A DNA stretch of 64,000 nt from Enterococcus xiangfangensis (lineage in GTDB: Bacteria; Bacillota; Bacilli; Lactobacillales; Enterococcaceae): the NCBI RefSeq assembly GCF_005405365.1, contig NZ_BJDX01000002.1, forward strand, positions 1 through 64,000. The letters are read 5' to 3'. This document shows positions 25,494-35,466 of this stretch, one piece after another; positions within the stretch are counted from its first letter, which is position 1; the number at the start of each line of letters is the position of its first letter. The notes under the pieces are model-generated. The model had not been told where the DNA came from and ran no database searches. It saw only the letters and a list, made by a program, of their open reading frames with translations. Made by a program: the position numbers and the translations under genes.

Positions 25494-26988
25494 TAGTCAG
25501 CGGCAATTGCACTTGATTGAAACGCTGTATTACTCTCAACATGCCCGTTCCAGTGAAGAGTTGGCTAAAATTACCCGCTGTACTCCGCCGGCTCTTTTAA
25601 ATGATATTCGCTCAGTTAATTCACAAAGTGATTATTACAAAATCGTGCGAAAAAACAGTCTGTACCAACTAGAACTCAAAGATAATGCGGCTTTAGATGT
25701 CCTTTACTCGACTCTGCTCAACCAATCCATGGCCTTCAAAGTTTTAGAAGCGATTTTTTTCGAAGAATGCTATAGTCTTTCTGAGCTTTCACAAAAATTA
25801 TTTTGCAGTTTGACGACGATCCAAGTAGCGATGAAAGATTTGCAGGCGGCTCTTGGTACTTGGAAGTTAACGATTCACCGGCGCCCTTTTCGGCTGACAG
25901 GTAATGAAACCGCGATTCGCCATTTGTTTTTCTTATACCTATCTGAAAAAAAGATGGCTCGAGCAGATACTCGTTTTAGTCCAGAATTTTTTGAACTTGG
26001 TGATGCAGTCATTCATTCAATAATTGAAAACAATCAGCTTTCTGTTTCTCTTGCACAATACAATCGTTTGCGGCTGTCTTTTTTTATTAGTCTCGTCCGA
26101 ATTTCAAAAGGACATCGCATAAGTTCGCGCAGTTTAAAATCAACCAGCATCACGGCTCCTAGTCAACGTGCTGTCACTCGCTTTGGTCCTCATTTGCGAA
26201 GAGAACTGAAGATCCTTTATTCTGAAGACATTATGAAGGACAGCTTCTGGCTGCTTTATTCAGATTTGTTCTTATTAAGTGATAAGCAAAAGCGACAAAT
26301 CTTAAAAACAAATTATTCACTGGCGTATCATTATGAGACTCATTATGAGTTGGCCGAAAAACTCAGTCAGATGTTAGTCGATCCTTTGACTGAAGAACAA
26401 AAAGAACAGTTGGTAACGATATTGATCAATCAACACCTCTTTCATGCTGGGACAAAAGAATTCATCAGCGTACTGCAAGATCGAAAAAAGGACTGTCTGC
26501 GGTTACTGGAAACTTTCCATGCTCATTGTGTCTATCAGCTACGCAACTTAGTCGTCGAATTTACCGAGGATTACCAACTTTTTGACTCACCGGAATTTAT
26601 TGACAATTATATTTATCAAATCGTAGCAGCCGTCCCAACCTGCCTAAACGGGATGAAACAATCTGAAAAACCTGTTAACCTGCTGGTTGTTTCGACCGAT
26701 TCCAAAATGCAGGAAAGTTTGTTGACTGAACTTTTGCGCTTTTCTATTCGAGGAAATTATGACATTCAGCAAGTGAACGTCCAACAATTACAGGACAACA
26801 GCTATCTGGCGGTTTTTGAAAAATACGACATCGTTATCAGTACCTCGACTTTTGATGTGCCTACTTGTCAGACACCGATTATCGCTGTAGAACTTTGTCC
26901 TAGTATCCAATCGCTGAATAAGATTCAACAGCTAGTTGATCAGATCAGTAAGCGAGGCTATCAACCCTTAACTAAAAAAGAGAGGTGA
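25465..26988 (+). CDS. Mga/PRD-type regulator, second of a tandem pair
   Basis: A 507-residue paralogue of the preceding gene with the same layout (HTH at about residues 25-55, second HTH near 100-125, EIIB-like domain from VNLLVVSTDSKMQESLL). ATG 25465 is chosen because AAAGGAAAG lies just before it, inside the end of the first gene; an upstream reading from 25402 has no site. Overlap by 29 bases implies coupled translation, so the two may act as partners or rivals at the same promoters. Confidence 0.75.
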   Translation: MNLRPLLKRDSQRQLHLIETLYYSQHARSSEELAKITRCTPPALLNDIRSVNSQSDYYKIVRKNSLYQLELKDNAALDVLYSTLLNQSMAFKVLEAIFFEECYSLSELSQKLFCSLTTIQVAMKDLQAALGTWKLTIHRRPFRLTGNETAIRHLFFLYLSEKKMARADTRFSPEFFELGDAVIHSIIENNQLSVSLAQYNRLRLSFFISLVRISKGHRISSRSLKSTSITAPSQRAVTRFGPHLRRELKILYSEDIMKDSFWLLYSDLFLLSDKQKRQILKTNYSLAYHYETHYELAEKLSQMLVDPLTEEQKEQLVTILINQHLFHAGTKEFISVLQDRKKDCLRLLETFHAHCVYQLRNLVVEFTEDYQLFDSPEFIDNYIYQIVAAVPTCLNGMKQSEKPVNLLVVSTDSKMQESLLTELLRFSIRGNYDIQQVNVQQLQDNSYLAVFEKYDIVISTSTFDVPTCQTPIIAVELCPSIQSLNKIQQLVDQISKRGYQPLTKKER

Positions 26989-27007
26989 CAAAATTTTGTC
27001 ATCTCTC
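26980..27007. terminator. bidirectional terminator
   Basis: GAGAGGTGACAAAA and TTTTGTCATCTCTC pair with one G-T step, overlapping the stop of the second Mga-type gene and next to the stop of the convergent gene. Confidence 0.7.
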
Positions 27008-27008
27008 C

Positions 27009-27425
27009 TTATTTCTTTATGCTGCTCTCTTCTGCCTCAGCCGCATTTTTTTCAGCAATCAAGCGTAGCAACTCTTTATCCATCGAAGCTTTCTCTGCTT
27101 TCAAACTATCGATCATCCGTTGGTATTTCTCTTTACCGTTTTTCTTGCGAATCACGTTTAACTGCAGCATTGGAAATAAAATCACGATCAGTGACAAAAT
27201 GACGATCACCGCAAAAATCCAGCTTAAATCGATCCTAAAAAAAGTATATAATAATACGATCAAACCGATCACGATTTCAAAAATGCTCAGTTTTGCTCTT
27301 CGACCTCCGCCAAAGAGGATCCGTTTCAGCGTTGATCCTTGTAGCAATTCTTCATAACGAGTCAGGCGCGCTTCTAAAAAGCTGACTTGTTCTTTTAATA
27401 AATCAATCCGTTGGTTTTCCGGCAT
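27009..27425 (-). CDS. coiled-coil protein with two membrane segments
   Basis: A 138-residue protein: an N-terminal coiled coil (about residues 5-32, LLKEQVSFLEARLTRYEELL), two membrane segments (about 46-63 and 67-86) and a C-terminal charged coiled coil (about 95-132). No family was recognised. GGAGCGAATTTACT precedes the ATG. It stands alone, convergent with the Mga pair. Confidence 0.55.
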   Translation of the reverse strand: MPENQRIDLLKEQVSFLEARLTRYEELLQGSTLKRILFGGGRRAKLSIFEIVIGLIVLLYTFFRIDLSWIFAVIVILSLIVILFPMLQLNVIRKKNGKEKYQRMIDSLKAEKASMDKELLRLIAEKNAAEAEESSIKK

Positions 27426-27640
27426 AGTAAATTCGCTCCTTATTGTCCTTCCTCCATATTATCACTAGTAACCCTCATTTTCGCAAATATTTTATAGATC
27501 ATTATAAAAATAATAATCTTTTTTTTAAGATCCGATCTCTACGTATCTCATAACAAGCCATCGTTCGAAAATTAGAAAATGTAAAGGTTTTCATTTGATC
27601 GTAATCGTTCATTGGCAGGAAAAACTTTTTAAATTCTTAT

Positions 27641-27672
27641 TTGTAATTGTGTGAAAGTCTTGTACAATTACA
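27641..27672 (+). promoter_or_regulatory. ald promoter embedded in an inverted repeat
   Basis: TTGTAA at 27641-27646, 16-base spacer, TACAAT at 27663-27668. The 9-base arms TGTAATTGT (27642-27650) and ACAATTACA (27664-27672) cover both promoter boxes, so a repressor bound here would block RNA polymerase. Confidence 0.55.
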
Positions 27673-27722
27673 TTGTAAACGAATTCTTTTCGTGCACAAT
27701 TAGTCAAGAAGGAGTGTGTCAA

Positions 27723-28844
27723 ATGATTATTGGAATTCTAAAAGAAATCAAGAACAACGAAAACCGTGTCGCTCTTCCCCCATCTGGAGTATTTGATTTG
27801 ACCAATCGCGGGCATCAAGTATTAGTCGAAAAAGATGCCGGTAAAGGGTCCGCAATCTCAGACGAAGAATATGTCGCTGCAGGTGCTACTATCGTCGACA
27901 ACGCAGCAGATGTTTGGGCGGCTGAAATGGTCATGAAAGTAAAAGAACCCCTTCCCGAAGAATATCAATATTTCCGCAAAGGATTGTTACTATTTACCTA
28001 CTTGCATTTAGCAGCGAATCGGCCTTTGACCGAAGCGTTGGTAAACAGCAATGTGACAGCGATTGCATATGAAAATGTTCAACCAGCAGATAATACATTA
28101 CCACTGCTTGCGCCAATGAGTGAAATTGCTGGACGAATGGCAGCACAAATTGGAGCAAACTTTTTAGAACGTGTTAATGGCGGTAAAGGGATCTTGCTTT
28201 CTGGCGTTCCCGGTGTTCGTCGCGGGAATGTGGTCGTGATCGGCGGCGGTGTCGTTGGTTTAAATGCGGCAAAATTAGCTGTCGGTTTAGGCGCGAATGT
28301 AACCCTTTTAGATGTAAGCGTTCCGCGTTTGAAAGAATTAGATATCATCTTCGGCAACAGCATTCAAACGATGATGTCAAACAGCTTTAACATCCAAGAA
28401 TGCCTAAAAACAGCTGACCTAGTTATTGGTTCTGTTTTGATTCCCGGACATAAAGCACCAACACTGGTTACTAAAGAAATGGTGGCAAATATGCCTGACC
28501 ATGGTGTGATCGTCGATGTCGCTATCGACCAAGGCGGTATTTTTGAAACGGAAGATCGCGTGACAACACACGATGATCCAACGTATGTCAAAGAAGGCGT
28601 CGTTCACTATGCCGTAGCAAACATGCCGGGTGCTGTTCCGCAAACAGCTACTTATGCATTGAGCAACAGTACAATGGCTTATGCTAACTTATTAGCTAAT
28701 AATCCACTAGAACAATTGTTAAAAGACAACTTAGCATTGCGCCGCGGAGTCAACACTTATAACGGCAAACTTACAATCGAACCAGTAGCAAAAGATTTAG
28801 GTATGGAATATACTTCCATCGATGAATTATTACTAAGCAAATAA
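27723..28844 (+). CDS. ald: alanine dehydrogenase
   Basis: A 373-residue NAD-dependent alanine dehydrogenase interconverting L-alanine and pyruvate plus ammonia. The family start [20 protein letters not shown], the NAD-binding glycine motif [15 protein letters not shown] and the VDVAIDQGG motif are all present. ATG 27723 has AGGAGTGTGTCAA in front. A palindrome covers the promoter, so expression is likely repressed by an unknown regulator. Single gene with its own terminator; the M3 peptidase follows on the same strand. Confidence 0.93.
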   Translation: MIIGILKEIKNNENRVALPPSGVFDLTNRGHQVLVEKDAGKGSAISDEEYVAAGATIVDNAADVWAAEMVMKVKEPLPEEYQYFRKGLLLFTYLHLAANRPLTEALVNSNVTAIAYENVQPADNTLPLLAPMSEIAGRMAAQIGANFLERVNGGKGILLSGVPGVRRGNVVVIGGGVVGLNAAKLAVGLGANVTLLDVSVPRLKELDIIFGNSIQTMMSNSFNIQECLKTADLVIGSVLIPGHKAPTLVTKEMVANMPDHGVIVDVAIDQGGIFETEDRVTTHDDPTYVKEGVVHYAVANMPGAVPQTATYALSNSTMAYANLLANNPLEQLLKDNLALRRGVNTYNGKLTIEPVAKDLGMEYTSIDELLLSK

Positions 28845-28864
28845 AGAGGCACCTACAGGAAAGA

Positions 28865-28893
28865 CCTGTCGGCAGTATGCTGACAGGTTTTTT
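28865..28893 (+). terminator. terminator after ald
   Basis: CCTGTC-G-GCA and TGC-T-GACAGG with a 3-base loop, followed by six T. Confidence 0.85.
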
Positions 28894-28932
28894 GTTATAC
28901 TAAGATAGATTTCTTATTTCAGGAGGCGTTTT

Positions 28933-30633
28933 ATGAATTTTTCTGATATTTCTTACCAACGGCCGGATTTGGTTCAATATGAAACACTCTTTGATCAAGC
29001 CAACCAGCGATTTCTCGCTGCACCAAATTACCAGTCAGCTAAAGAGGCTTTACACGAACTCAATCGGTTCCGCAGCAAAATGGCTAAAAATATGAAGCTA
29101 GCTTATATTCGCCATTCGATTGATACAAATGACCGATTCTACCGCACAGAGAATGATTTTTGGGATCATCATGCCCCACTCGTCGATCAGATCCACAATC
29201 GTTTTTATGAAGCACTGTCATCTTCTCCTTTTCGTAAGGAACTAGAAGATGAATTTCCGGCGACACTCTTTCTTTTTGCAGAGGATCAGTTGCGGCTTTT
29301 AGCTGATTCAGTGATTGAACTTAAACAGCAAGAAAATGAAGTGGTCAGTCAATACACGCAATTGATTGCTTCGGCTGATTTAGAGTTTGACGGAAAAAAA
29401 TACACATTAGCAACATTATCCGCGCTTTTTACTGATCCTAAACGATCCATTCGTGAAGCGGCGCATGCTGTCTACGAAGATTTTTTCACTGTTAATGAAC
29501 AAAAATTTGATGAACTCTTTGATCAATTAGTAAAATTGCGGCACCAACAAGCACAAAAATTAGGCTTTGAAAATTATGTAGCGTACGGCGATCGGCTGAT
29601 GAATCGCTGGAGTTATGATCGTAAACAGCTCGGCGCTTTTCGTCAGTTCATTATCGATGAGGTCGTTCCCATCAATCAAAAACTTTACCAACGACAAAAA
29701 GAACGCCTCGGCATTGAAACCCTTTTACATTATGATCTGCCGCTCGTCTATCCAAACGGCAACCCTCAACCACAAAAAAATGGTGAAGAATTGGTACAAA
29801 AAGCTCAAGCGATGTACCACGATTTGTCTAATGAGACTGGAAACTTTTTTGATCAAATGATCCAACAAGATCTGATGGATCTGGCAAATCGTTCGGGCAA
29901 GCAAAGTGGCGGCTATTGCGAATTTATCGACGAGGTCCAAATGCCTTTTATTTTTGCAAACTTTAATGGGACTTCTGATGATGTCGATGTCTTGACTCAT
30001 GAGACCGGACACGCTTTCCAAAGCTACCTATCCCGATGGATTGACGAACCTGAATTGATTTTTCCAACATCTGATACTGCTGAGATCCATTCCATGAGTA
30101 TGGAATTTTTAACTTGGCCATGGATGGATAAATTTTTCGGAGCAGCTCATGAGAAATATACATTCGCTCATTTAAGCAGTGCATTACAATTTTTACCTTA
30201 TGGCGCTTTAGTGGATCATTTTCAAGAAGAAGTTTACCTTCATCCCGAATGGTCTGCTGAAAAACGAAAAAACTGTTGGCGTAAGCTAGAAAAAATCTAT
30301 TGTCCTGAACGCAACTACCAAGCTTCAGAAGCCTTAGAACGTGGGGTCTATTGGTATCGCCAAGGTCATATTTTTGAAGTTCCTTTCTATTATATTGACT
30401 ATACTTTAGCCCAAGTTTGCGCTTTGCAATTTTGGCAGCGTGGGATCGTTGAAAAAGATCCGACTACTTGGAGAGATTATCTAGCAATTTGTCGGATTGG
30501 CGGCAGCAAAACATTTTTAGAAACAGTCGCTTTAGGAAATCTCGCTTCACCATTTGACCGCAAACAAATGACTACACTCTTAGCTGCAGTCGATCGTTAT
30601 TTATCTGCAATCCCTGAGGCTGACTTAGTGTAA
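28933..30633 (+). CDS. M3-family oligoendopeptidase
   Basis: A 566-residue zinc metallopeptidase of family M3 (oligoendopeptidase F-like). The zinc motif is HETGH, followed about 25 residues later by the glutamate of EIHSMSMEF. It should cut peptides of about 5-15 residues in the cytoplasm. GGAGGCGTTTT precedes the ATG. It may recycle peptides whose alanine feeds the dehydrogenase upstream, but the terminator between them argues for separate transcripts. Confidence 0.88.
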   Translation: MNFSDISYQRPDLVQYETLFDQANQRFLAAPNYQSAKEALHELNRFRSKMAKNMKLAYIRHSIDTNDRFYRTENDFWDHHAPLVDQIHNRFYEALSSSPFRKELEDEFPATLFLFAEDQLRLLADSVIELKQQENEVVSQYTQLIASADLEFDGKKYTLATLSALFTDPKRSIREAAHAVYEDFFTVNEQKFDELFDQLVKLRHQQAQKLGFENYVAYGDRLMNRWSYDRKQLGAFRQFIIDEVVPINQKLYQRQKERLGIETLLHYDLPLVYPNGNPQPQKNGEELVQKAQAMYHDLSNETGNFFDQMIQQDLMDLANRSGKQSGGYCEFIDEVQMPFIFANFNGTSDDVDVLTHETGHAFQSYLSRWIDEPELIFPTSDTAEIHSMSMEFLTWPWMDKFFGAAHEKYTFAHLSSALQFLPYGALVDHFQEEVYLHPEWSAEKRKNCWRKLEKIYCPERNYQASEALERGVYWYRQGHIFEVPFYYIDYTLAQVCALQFWQRGIVEKDPTTWRDYLAICRIGGSKTFLETVALGNLASPFDRKQMTTLLAAVDRYLSAIPEADLV

Positions 30634-30700
30634 TAATAGTGGGCGATTGAGACCGAAGTGGACAACTTCAAGAAATAAGCTGCTGAAATACTGTTCATTA

Positions 30701-30741
30701 AGCAAAAAGGGCTGACAAATATCTTGTCAGCCCTTTTTGCT
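30701..30741. terminator. bidirectional terminator
   Basis: Perfect 18-base arms AGCAAAAAGGGCTGACAA and TTGTCAGCCCTTTTTGCT, 5-base loop, between the peptidase and the ABC ATPase gene. Confidence 0.9.
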
Positions 30742-30779
30742 TATCCAGTTATTTTGTTATCCAGCAAGATTCTTCCTAA

Positions 30780-31559
30780 TTATTTTGGAAGAACCATCAA
30801 CCGGTCAGCGCTCATAGCGTGGATCTTAATCGGACGTTGATAAAATTCATTCAAGACACTTTCTTTCAGCAATACTTCTCGCCGACCTTGATCAAAAATC
30901 TGTCCTTCTCGCAGCATCAGCACATGATTTAACATCGGTAGGATTTCCTCTGTATGATGGGTCACATATAACAAGCTTGGCGCGTCCGCGGCTTGTTTCA
31001 TTCTTTCGATTCGCCTTAACAGATCTTCTCGGGCAAATAGGTCCATCCCATTACACGGTTCATCTAAAATCAACAGTTCAGGTTTAGCCATCAGCGCTCT
31101 TGCGATCAAGACGATTTGTTTTTCCCCTTGAGACAATATTTGAAAAACTTTCCCGATCAATTTCTCAGCTCCAAGTGAACTCAGAAGTTGCTTGGCTGCT
31201 GCAAGATCTGCTTTTGAATACGCTTGATAGATTCCGATACTAGCGAATTTCCCGGATAAAACGATATATTCCGCCTGTTCATCACGATGGATCTTTTCGT
31301 GTAAAGACTGACTCACCCAGCCGATTCGCCTTGTCAAATCAGGAATCGACGTCTGACCGAAAACTTCCCCTAAAACGGTCAACTTTCCTTCTGACGGCCA
31401 TAAATTTCCTGAAATCATATTGAGTATCAGACTTTTTCCCGCGCCATTCAAGCCTAAAATCGCCCAGTCTTCCCCAGAATTAATGCGCCAATTGATATCT
31501 TGCAAGAGTTTGTTTTGTTGGCGAATAAACTGAACGTGTTCAAAAGCTAAAATTTCCAT
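30780..31559 (-). CDS. ABC transporter ATP-binding protein (YlmA-like)
   Basis: A 259-residue ABC ATPase: Walker A GLNGAGKS, signature LSQGEKQ, Walker B LLILDEP and switch histidine in YVTHHTEE. There is no permease gene beside it, so it is an orphan ATPase; a regulatory or ribosome-related role is possible, as is a permease elsewhere. GAGGGGAAAGT stands before ATG 31559; a 65-residue upstream extension is not supported. It is divergent from the AIM24-family gene. Confidence 0.8.
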   Translation of the reverse strand: MEILAFEHVQFIRQQNKLLQDINWRINSGEDWAILGLNGAGKSLILNMISGNLWPSEGKLTVLGEVFGQTSIPDLTRRIGWVSQSLHEKIHRDEQAEYIVLSGKFASIGIYQAYSKADLAAAKQLLSSLGAEKLIGKVFQILSQGEKQIVLIARALMAKPELLILDEPCNGMDLFAREDLLRRIERMKQAADAPSLLYVTHHTEEILPMLNHVLMLREGQIFDQGRREVLLKESVLNEFYQRPIKIHAMSADRLMVLPK

Positions 31560-31663
31560 ACTTTCCCCTCCAATTTTCCCTTCTAACAATCCTATCAAAA
31601 ATTCACAGAAAAGATAGAGGAAATGATATAATTTAACAGACGAATTTGAAAGGAGCGGTACAA

Positions 31664-32359
31664 ATGAACTATGAATTATCCGACAGCACTTTTGCACCAA
31701 TTGCGAAGATTTATTTGCAGCAAGGAGAAAAAATACAAATCGAACCAGGAGCAATGGTCTATGAACTTGGTAAGATTGAATTGGAAGGACACTTGAATTC
31801 TAATGGTAAAACGGGGTTTGGTGGCGCCTTGAGTGCTTTAGGCCGCTCAGTCACTAGCGGAGAAAAATTTTTTATCAGCACAGCTACTGCTCACACTAAC
31901 GGATCTATGATCGCCATCGCCCCTGCTGCTCCTGGAAAAATTTTCGCACTAGATATCAGCGATGAAAATTGGCGCTTGAATACGGAGTCGTTTCTTGCCA
32001 GCGAAGAACAAGTGACCTATCAAATGAAACGACAGAAACTTTCTGGTGCCTTATTAGGCGGGACAGGTGGTTTGTTTGTAATGGAGACAGCTGGAACTGG
32101 AGAAATCTTAGTTTCAGCTTTTGGCGATATAGAACGAATCGAACTTGACGGCAGCCAACCTGTCATCATCGACAATCAGCACGTAATTGCTTGGAGCAGC
32201 TCATTAGATTATCAGATCAAAGTTGCTTCAGGAACTTTTGGTTTCAAAACAGGTGAAGGTGTAGTCAACGAATTTCATGGCCGCGGCTCAGTTTATATCC
32301 AGACTCGCAATCTAGAGAGCTTCGCTGACCATATCGGTACTTTTTTACCGAAATCTTAA
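31664..32359 (+). CDS. AIM24/TIGR00266 family protein
   Basis: A 231-residue protein of the AIM24 family, a beta-rich fold with Gly-rich loops (EPGAMVYELG, GGTGGLFVMETAGTGEILVSAFGDI). Bacterial members have no settled function; the yeast namesake is mitochondrial. AAAGGAGCGGTACAA precedes ATG 31664. It stands between the ABC ATPase and the flippase gene. Confidence 0.8.
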   Translation: MNYELSDSTFAPIAKIYLQQGEKIQIEPGAMVYELGKIELEGHLNSNGKTGFGGALSALGRSVTSGEKFFISTATAHTNGSMIAIAPAAPGKIFALDISDENWRLNTESFLASEEQVTYQMKRQKLSGALLGGTGGLFVMETAGTGEILVSAFGDIERIELDGSQPVIIDNQHVIAWSSSLDYQIKVASGTFGFKTGEGVVNEFHGRGSVYIQTRNLESFADHIGTFLPKS

Positions 32360-32436
32360 AGATTATCCGACAGGATTGTAAGTCTTGAAGAGAACAGGTA
32401 GAATATGGAGGACACTGTTGTAGAAAGTTGGTTTAT

Positions 32437-34158
32437 ATGACTGAAAAAATTAAACACGAAAATGAGTTGACCGCGACGCCCTCTCGGATGGCTCGTTACC
32501 ATACTCAAACGACTACACCCAAAAAAGAACCAGCAAATACTCCGAAAAAACAAGCGAGTACTCAAGAAACAATGGTACAAAGTACTGTTTGGCTGACCGT
32601 CGGCAATATTTTTTCGCGGTTACTAGGCGCCGTTTACGTCATTCCTTGGTATATGTGGATGCAGCCCCATGGTGAAGCGGCCAACTATTTGTACACAAAA
32701 GGCTACAACGTTTACGCCTTATTTCTGATGATCTCAACGGCGGGAATTCCTGCTGCGGTTGCTAAACAGACCGCGCGTTACAATTCAATGAATGAATATG
32801 GCTTAAGCAAGAAATTATTATTTTATACGATGCGCTTAATGACTATCGGCGGAGTGATCTGCGCAGCGATTATGTTTTTAGGAGCGCCTTACTTATCACA
32901 AGGAAATCCTGATTTAGTGCCAGTCATGCGCTCATTGAGTGTTGTTTTACTGATTTTTCCAGCGATGAGTGTGATTCGCGGCTTCTTCCAAGGAAACAAT
33001 AATATGAAACCTTACGCGATTTCTCAGATCATCGAACAAATCGCACGAGTCTGCTATATGCTAGCTTCCGCTTTCATTATCATGCAAATCAATAATGGTA
33101 GCTACAAAACAGCAGTCGTTTACTCAACGTTTGCTGCCTTTATCGGGGTAGCATTCGCGATGGCGGTTCTGCTCTTTGCACTTTTCAAAGAACGCACAGC
33201 CTTTCGAACATTAGTGAAAGAAAGTAACAATCAGCTTACTTTTTCAGGGCGTCAACTTGTTTTGCAGATGATCGCACAAGCGATTCCCTTTATTATAGTA
33301 GGCAGCGGGATCAGCATCTTCAAATTAATCGATCAATATTCGTTCGAAAAAATCATGTCACTTGTCACTGATTATTCCGCCGCTAAAAATGCTGAATTAT
33401 TCGCGTTGATCTCAGCCAATCCAGACAAATTGACGATGGTCGTCATTGCTCTTGGAACAGCGATGGCAACGGCTGGACTGCCATTGATCACTGAACGCTT
33501 TACGAAAAAAGACCAAGCTGGTCTAGCAAGATTAGTGACGAATAATATTCAGTTGTTATTTTTTGTTATGATGCCGGCAACGATTGGAATGATCGTCCTA
33601 TCTTATCCGCTGAATACTTTGTTCTATCGTCCAAACCCACTTGGAGCAGAATTGTTAGCGGCATCGTGTGTAGTGGGAATCATGATGGGGCTTCTCATGG
33701 TCTGCTCAACGATGTTGCAAGGACTAGACGGAAATATGCAAGCTGTTTCGTTTTTAGGTATCGGTGTTTTAGTAAAAGTTTTGACACAATTTCCATTGAT
33801 CTTCCTTTTTAAGGCCTATGGCCCGCTGATCGCGACTTTCATCGGATTATTAGTAGCAAATATGTTTTTATTGGATCGGATCCACGTCTTGTCTCGGTTT
33901 CCATTTAGAGAAACAGCTAGTTCCATCGCTAAAGTCACTGTGATGTCCCTTGCAATGGGTGTGGTAGCTTTTGCTGTCAAATTCGGTTGTGAACTGATTT
34001 TGAGCTCGGATTCCAAAGTCCAATCGATGATCATTATTTTGATTGTTGCGGCTTCTGGCGGATTGACCTATATCCTCCTAGCGTTAAAAACTCGGATGGC
34101 TGATAAATTATTAGGCTCTCGAGTCGATGGTATTCGCCGCCGATTGCATATGCGGTAA
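32437..34158 (+). CDS. MurJ/SpoVB-like lipid-linked oligosaccharide flippase
   Basis: A 573-residue MOP-superfamily exporter. A cytoplasmic Thr/Lys-rich tail of about 45 residues precedes about 14 membrane segments, starting at QSTVWLTVGNIFSRLLGAVY. It resembles the YtgP/SpoVB group, which includes the lipid II flippases of streptococci. The start is uncertain: ATG 32437 has only a weak site, and an in-frame TTG lies at 32428. Lipid II flipping is the likely but unproven role. Confidence 0.8.
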   Translation: MTEKIKHENELTATPSRMARYHTQTTTPKKEPANTPKKQASTQETMVQSTVWLTVGNIFSRLLGAVYVIPWYMWMQPHGEAANYLYTKGYNVYALFLMISTAGIPAAVAKQTARYNSMNEYGLSKKLLFYTMRLMTIGGVICAAIMFLGAPYLSQGNPDLVPVMRSLSVVLLIFPAMSVIRGFFQGNNNMKPYAISQIIEQIARVCYMLASAFIIMQINNGSYKTAVVYSTFAAFIGVAFAMAVLLFALFKERTAFRTLVKESNNQLTFSGRQLVLQMIAQAIPFIIVGSGISIFKLIDQYSFEKIMSLVTDYSAAKNAELFALISANPDKLTMVVIALGTAMATAGLPLITERFTKKDQAGLARLVTNNIQLLFFVMMPATIGMIVLSYPLNTLFYRPNPLGAELLAASCVVGIMMGLLMVCSTMLQGLDGNMQAVSFLGIGVLVKVLTQFPLIFLFKAYGPLIATFIGLLVANMFLLDRIHVLSRFPFRETASSIAKVTVMSLAMGVVAFAVKFGCELILSSDSKVQSMIIILIVAASGGLTYILLALKTRMADKLLGSRVDGIRRRLHMR

Positions 34159-34165
34159 ACAACTA

Positions 34166-34213
34166 TAAAAAAATGGGGATTAACGGCTAAGCCGTTAGTC
34201 CCCATTTTTTTAT
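34166..34213. terminator. bidirectional terminator
   Basis: ATGGGGATTAACGGC and GCCGTTAGTCCCCAT pair, flanked by A7 and T7, between the flippase and the deacylase-like gene. Confidence 0.9.
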
Positions 34214-34252
34214 AGTAATTTGTTTTTTTTCAACACCTTTTTATTGTATCAT

Positions 34253-34795
34253 TCAATGAGTATCGAGCGGTTTTGATGGAATCGTCAAATACTTAGGTTC
34301 AATCGACAAATTAGCTAAAAAGCGTTTGAAATCACTAAAAGTGATCACTAATGTTGTGGTATTAATATTAGGATGAAACCCAATTTTTTGCGTTTGATCG
34401 ATCGTTTGGTCAATGATCAAATTGATTTGATGCAGCGTATCATGGGATAGCGCAAGTGGCGTCACCGATCCTTTTTCCAAGCCAAGCGAGTCGAACAGTT
34501 CAGTTTCAGAAGCAAAAGATAAATGACGTTCAGCTAACATTTTAGCTAGCGCTTTAATATCCAGCCGCTTATTTCCCGAACAAATCACTAAATAATAGTT
34601 CTTAGACCGCTTGCCTTTCAGCAATAAATTTTTTACTTCACTGCCCTCAATCGAAAAATCGATCTCTGCCACTGTAAAAACAGCCTGATGCTCCACTCGT
34701 TCATAGGGAATCTGCCATTTTTTCAGTAATTGATAGACTTCCGTATCCGTTGCTTTAGCGATTATGATCACCGACTTTTCAATAGATTTCGCCAA
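34253..34795 (-). CDS. YbaK/ProX-type aminoacyl-tRNA deacylase
   Basis: A 180-residue YbaK/ProX-domain protein with the PrdX pattern (EVYQLLKKWQIPYERVEHQAVFT, LLLKGKRSKNYYLVICSG, FHPNINTTTLVITFSDFKRFL). Such enzymes hydrolyse mischarged tRNA, usually alanyl-tRNAPro. The start is uncertain: no ATG is available near the domain start, so TTG 34795 or the GTG at 34771 must be used. It overlaps the end of the upstream gene, so translation is probably coupled. Confidence 0.75.
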   Translation of the reverse strand: MAKSIEKSVIIIAKATDTEVYQLLKKWQIPYERVEHQAVFTVAEIDFSIEGSEVKNLLLKGKRSKNYYLVICSGNKRLDIKALAKMLAERHLSFASETELFDSLGLEKGSVTPLALSHDTLHQINLIIDQTIDQTQKIGFHPNINTTTLVITFSDFKRFLANLSIEPKYLTIPSKPLDTH

Positions 34796-35223
34796 GTAAT
34801 AATTGTCTTATTGACGTGATTTAAAACTTCTAGTTCAAGTTTCTTTGTATCTGTTGCCTCTTGCTGTTGAAAAACAGTCAATTGCTCATAGTTATGCTGC
34901 AGCTGTTCACGAATCAGTTGATTTTCCTTTGATGGAATCAAACCATTGGCTTCAGCCGTCAATTGTTGGATCACGATTGGTGTCGTTTCGCGAAAATAAA
35001 CATAGCCATATTTATTAAGATTATTTTTATACGATTGCAGTGTTGACAGTGACAGTTCAAGTATCACTGTTCCATCCATCGTTTGTTTAGGAATCCGTGC
35101 AATTTCTACCGGTTGTATGGATTTTGATTTTGGTTTGAACATCCAGCGAGTAATCAAAAAAGTCACTAAACAAACAATGACGTTTGACAGTAGAACTTCT
35201 GGACGCAAAAGAGTTTCGAGCAT
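34768..35223 (-). CDS. membrane-anchored coiled-coil protein
   Basis: A 151-residue protein: one N-terminal membrane segment (about residues 12-28), a basic stretch, then a soluble helical domain rich in Gln and Glu. No family was recognised. GAGGAA lies 9 bases before ATG 35223; a GTG nine bases upstream is too close to that site. Its last 28 bases overlap the deacylase-like gene. Confidence 0.55.
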   Translation of the reverse strand: MLETLLRPEVLLSNVIVCLVTFLITRWMFKPKSKSIQPVEIARIPKQTMDGTVILELSLSTLQSYKNNLNKYGYVYFRETTPIVIQQLTAEANGLIPSKENQLIREQLQHNYEQLTVFQQQEATDTKKLELEVLNHVNKTIITWRNLLKSR

Positions 35224-35412
35224 AGCTTCCACTTCCTCTAAGAGATGTTTCCATTATACCGAACTCATTCATTTTGCGGTATCCATTTTTTAAAAATCAA
35301 TAAAATAAATCAGCCGCGCTCCTAGATTACTTCAAAAATCTTAGCCAATAGCTCGTTGACTGGTTCTAGAAATAGGCTAGAACTTTCTTGAAGCTACTAT
35401 TCACTGTTGATT

Positions 35413-35444
35413 TGAAAAAAGAGCGTGATAAAAATCTTATCACA
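35413..35444 (-). terminator. terminator after transsulfuration gene
   Basis: On minus: GTGATAA-GATTT-TTATCAC followed by GCTCTTTTTT. Confidence 0.7.
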
Positions 35445-35466
35445 CCCAAAAACGGATCAATTGTTG

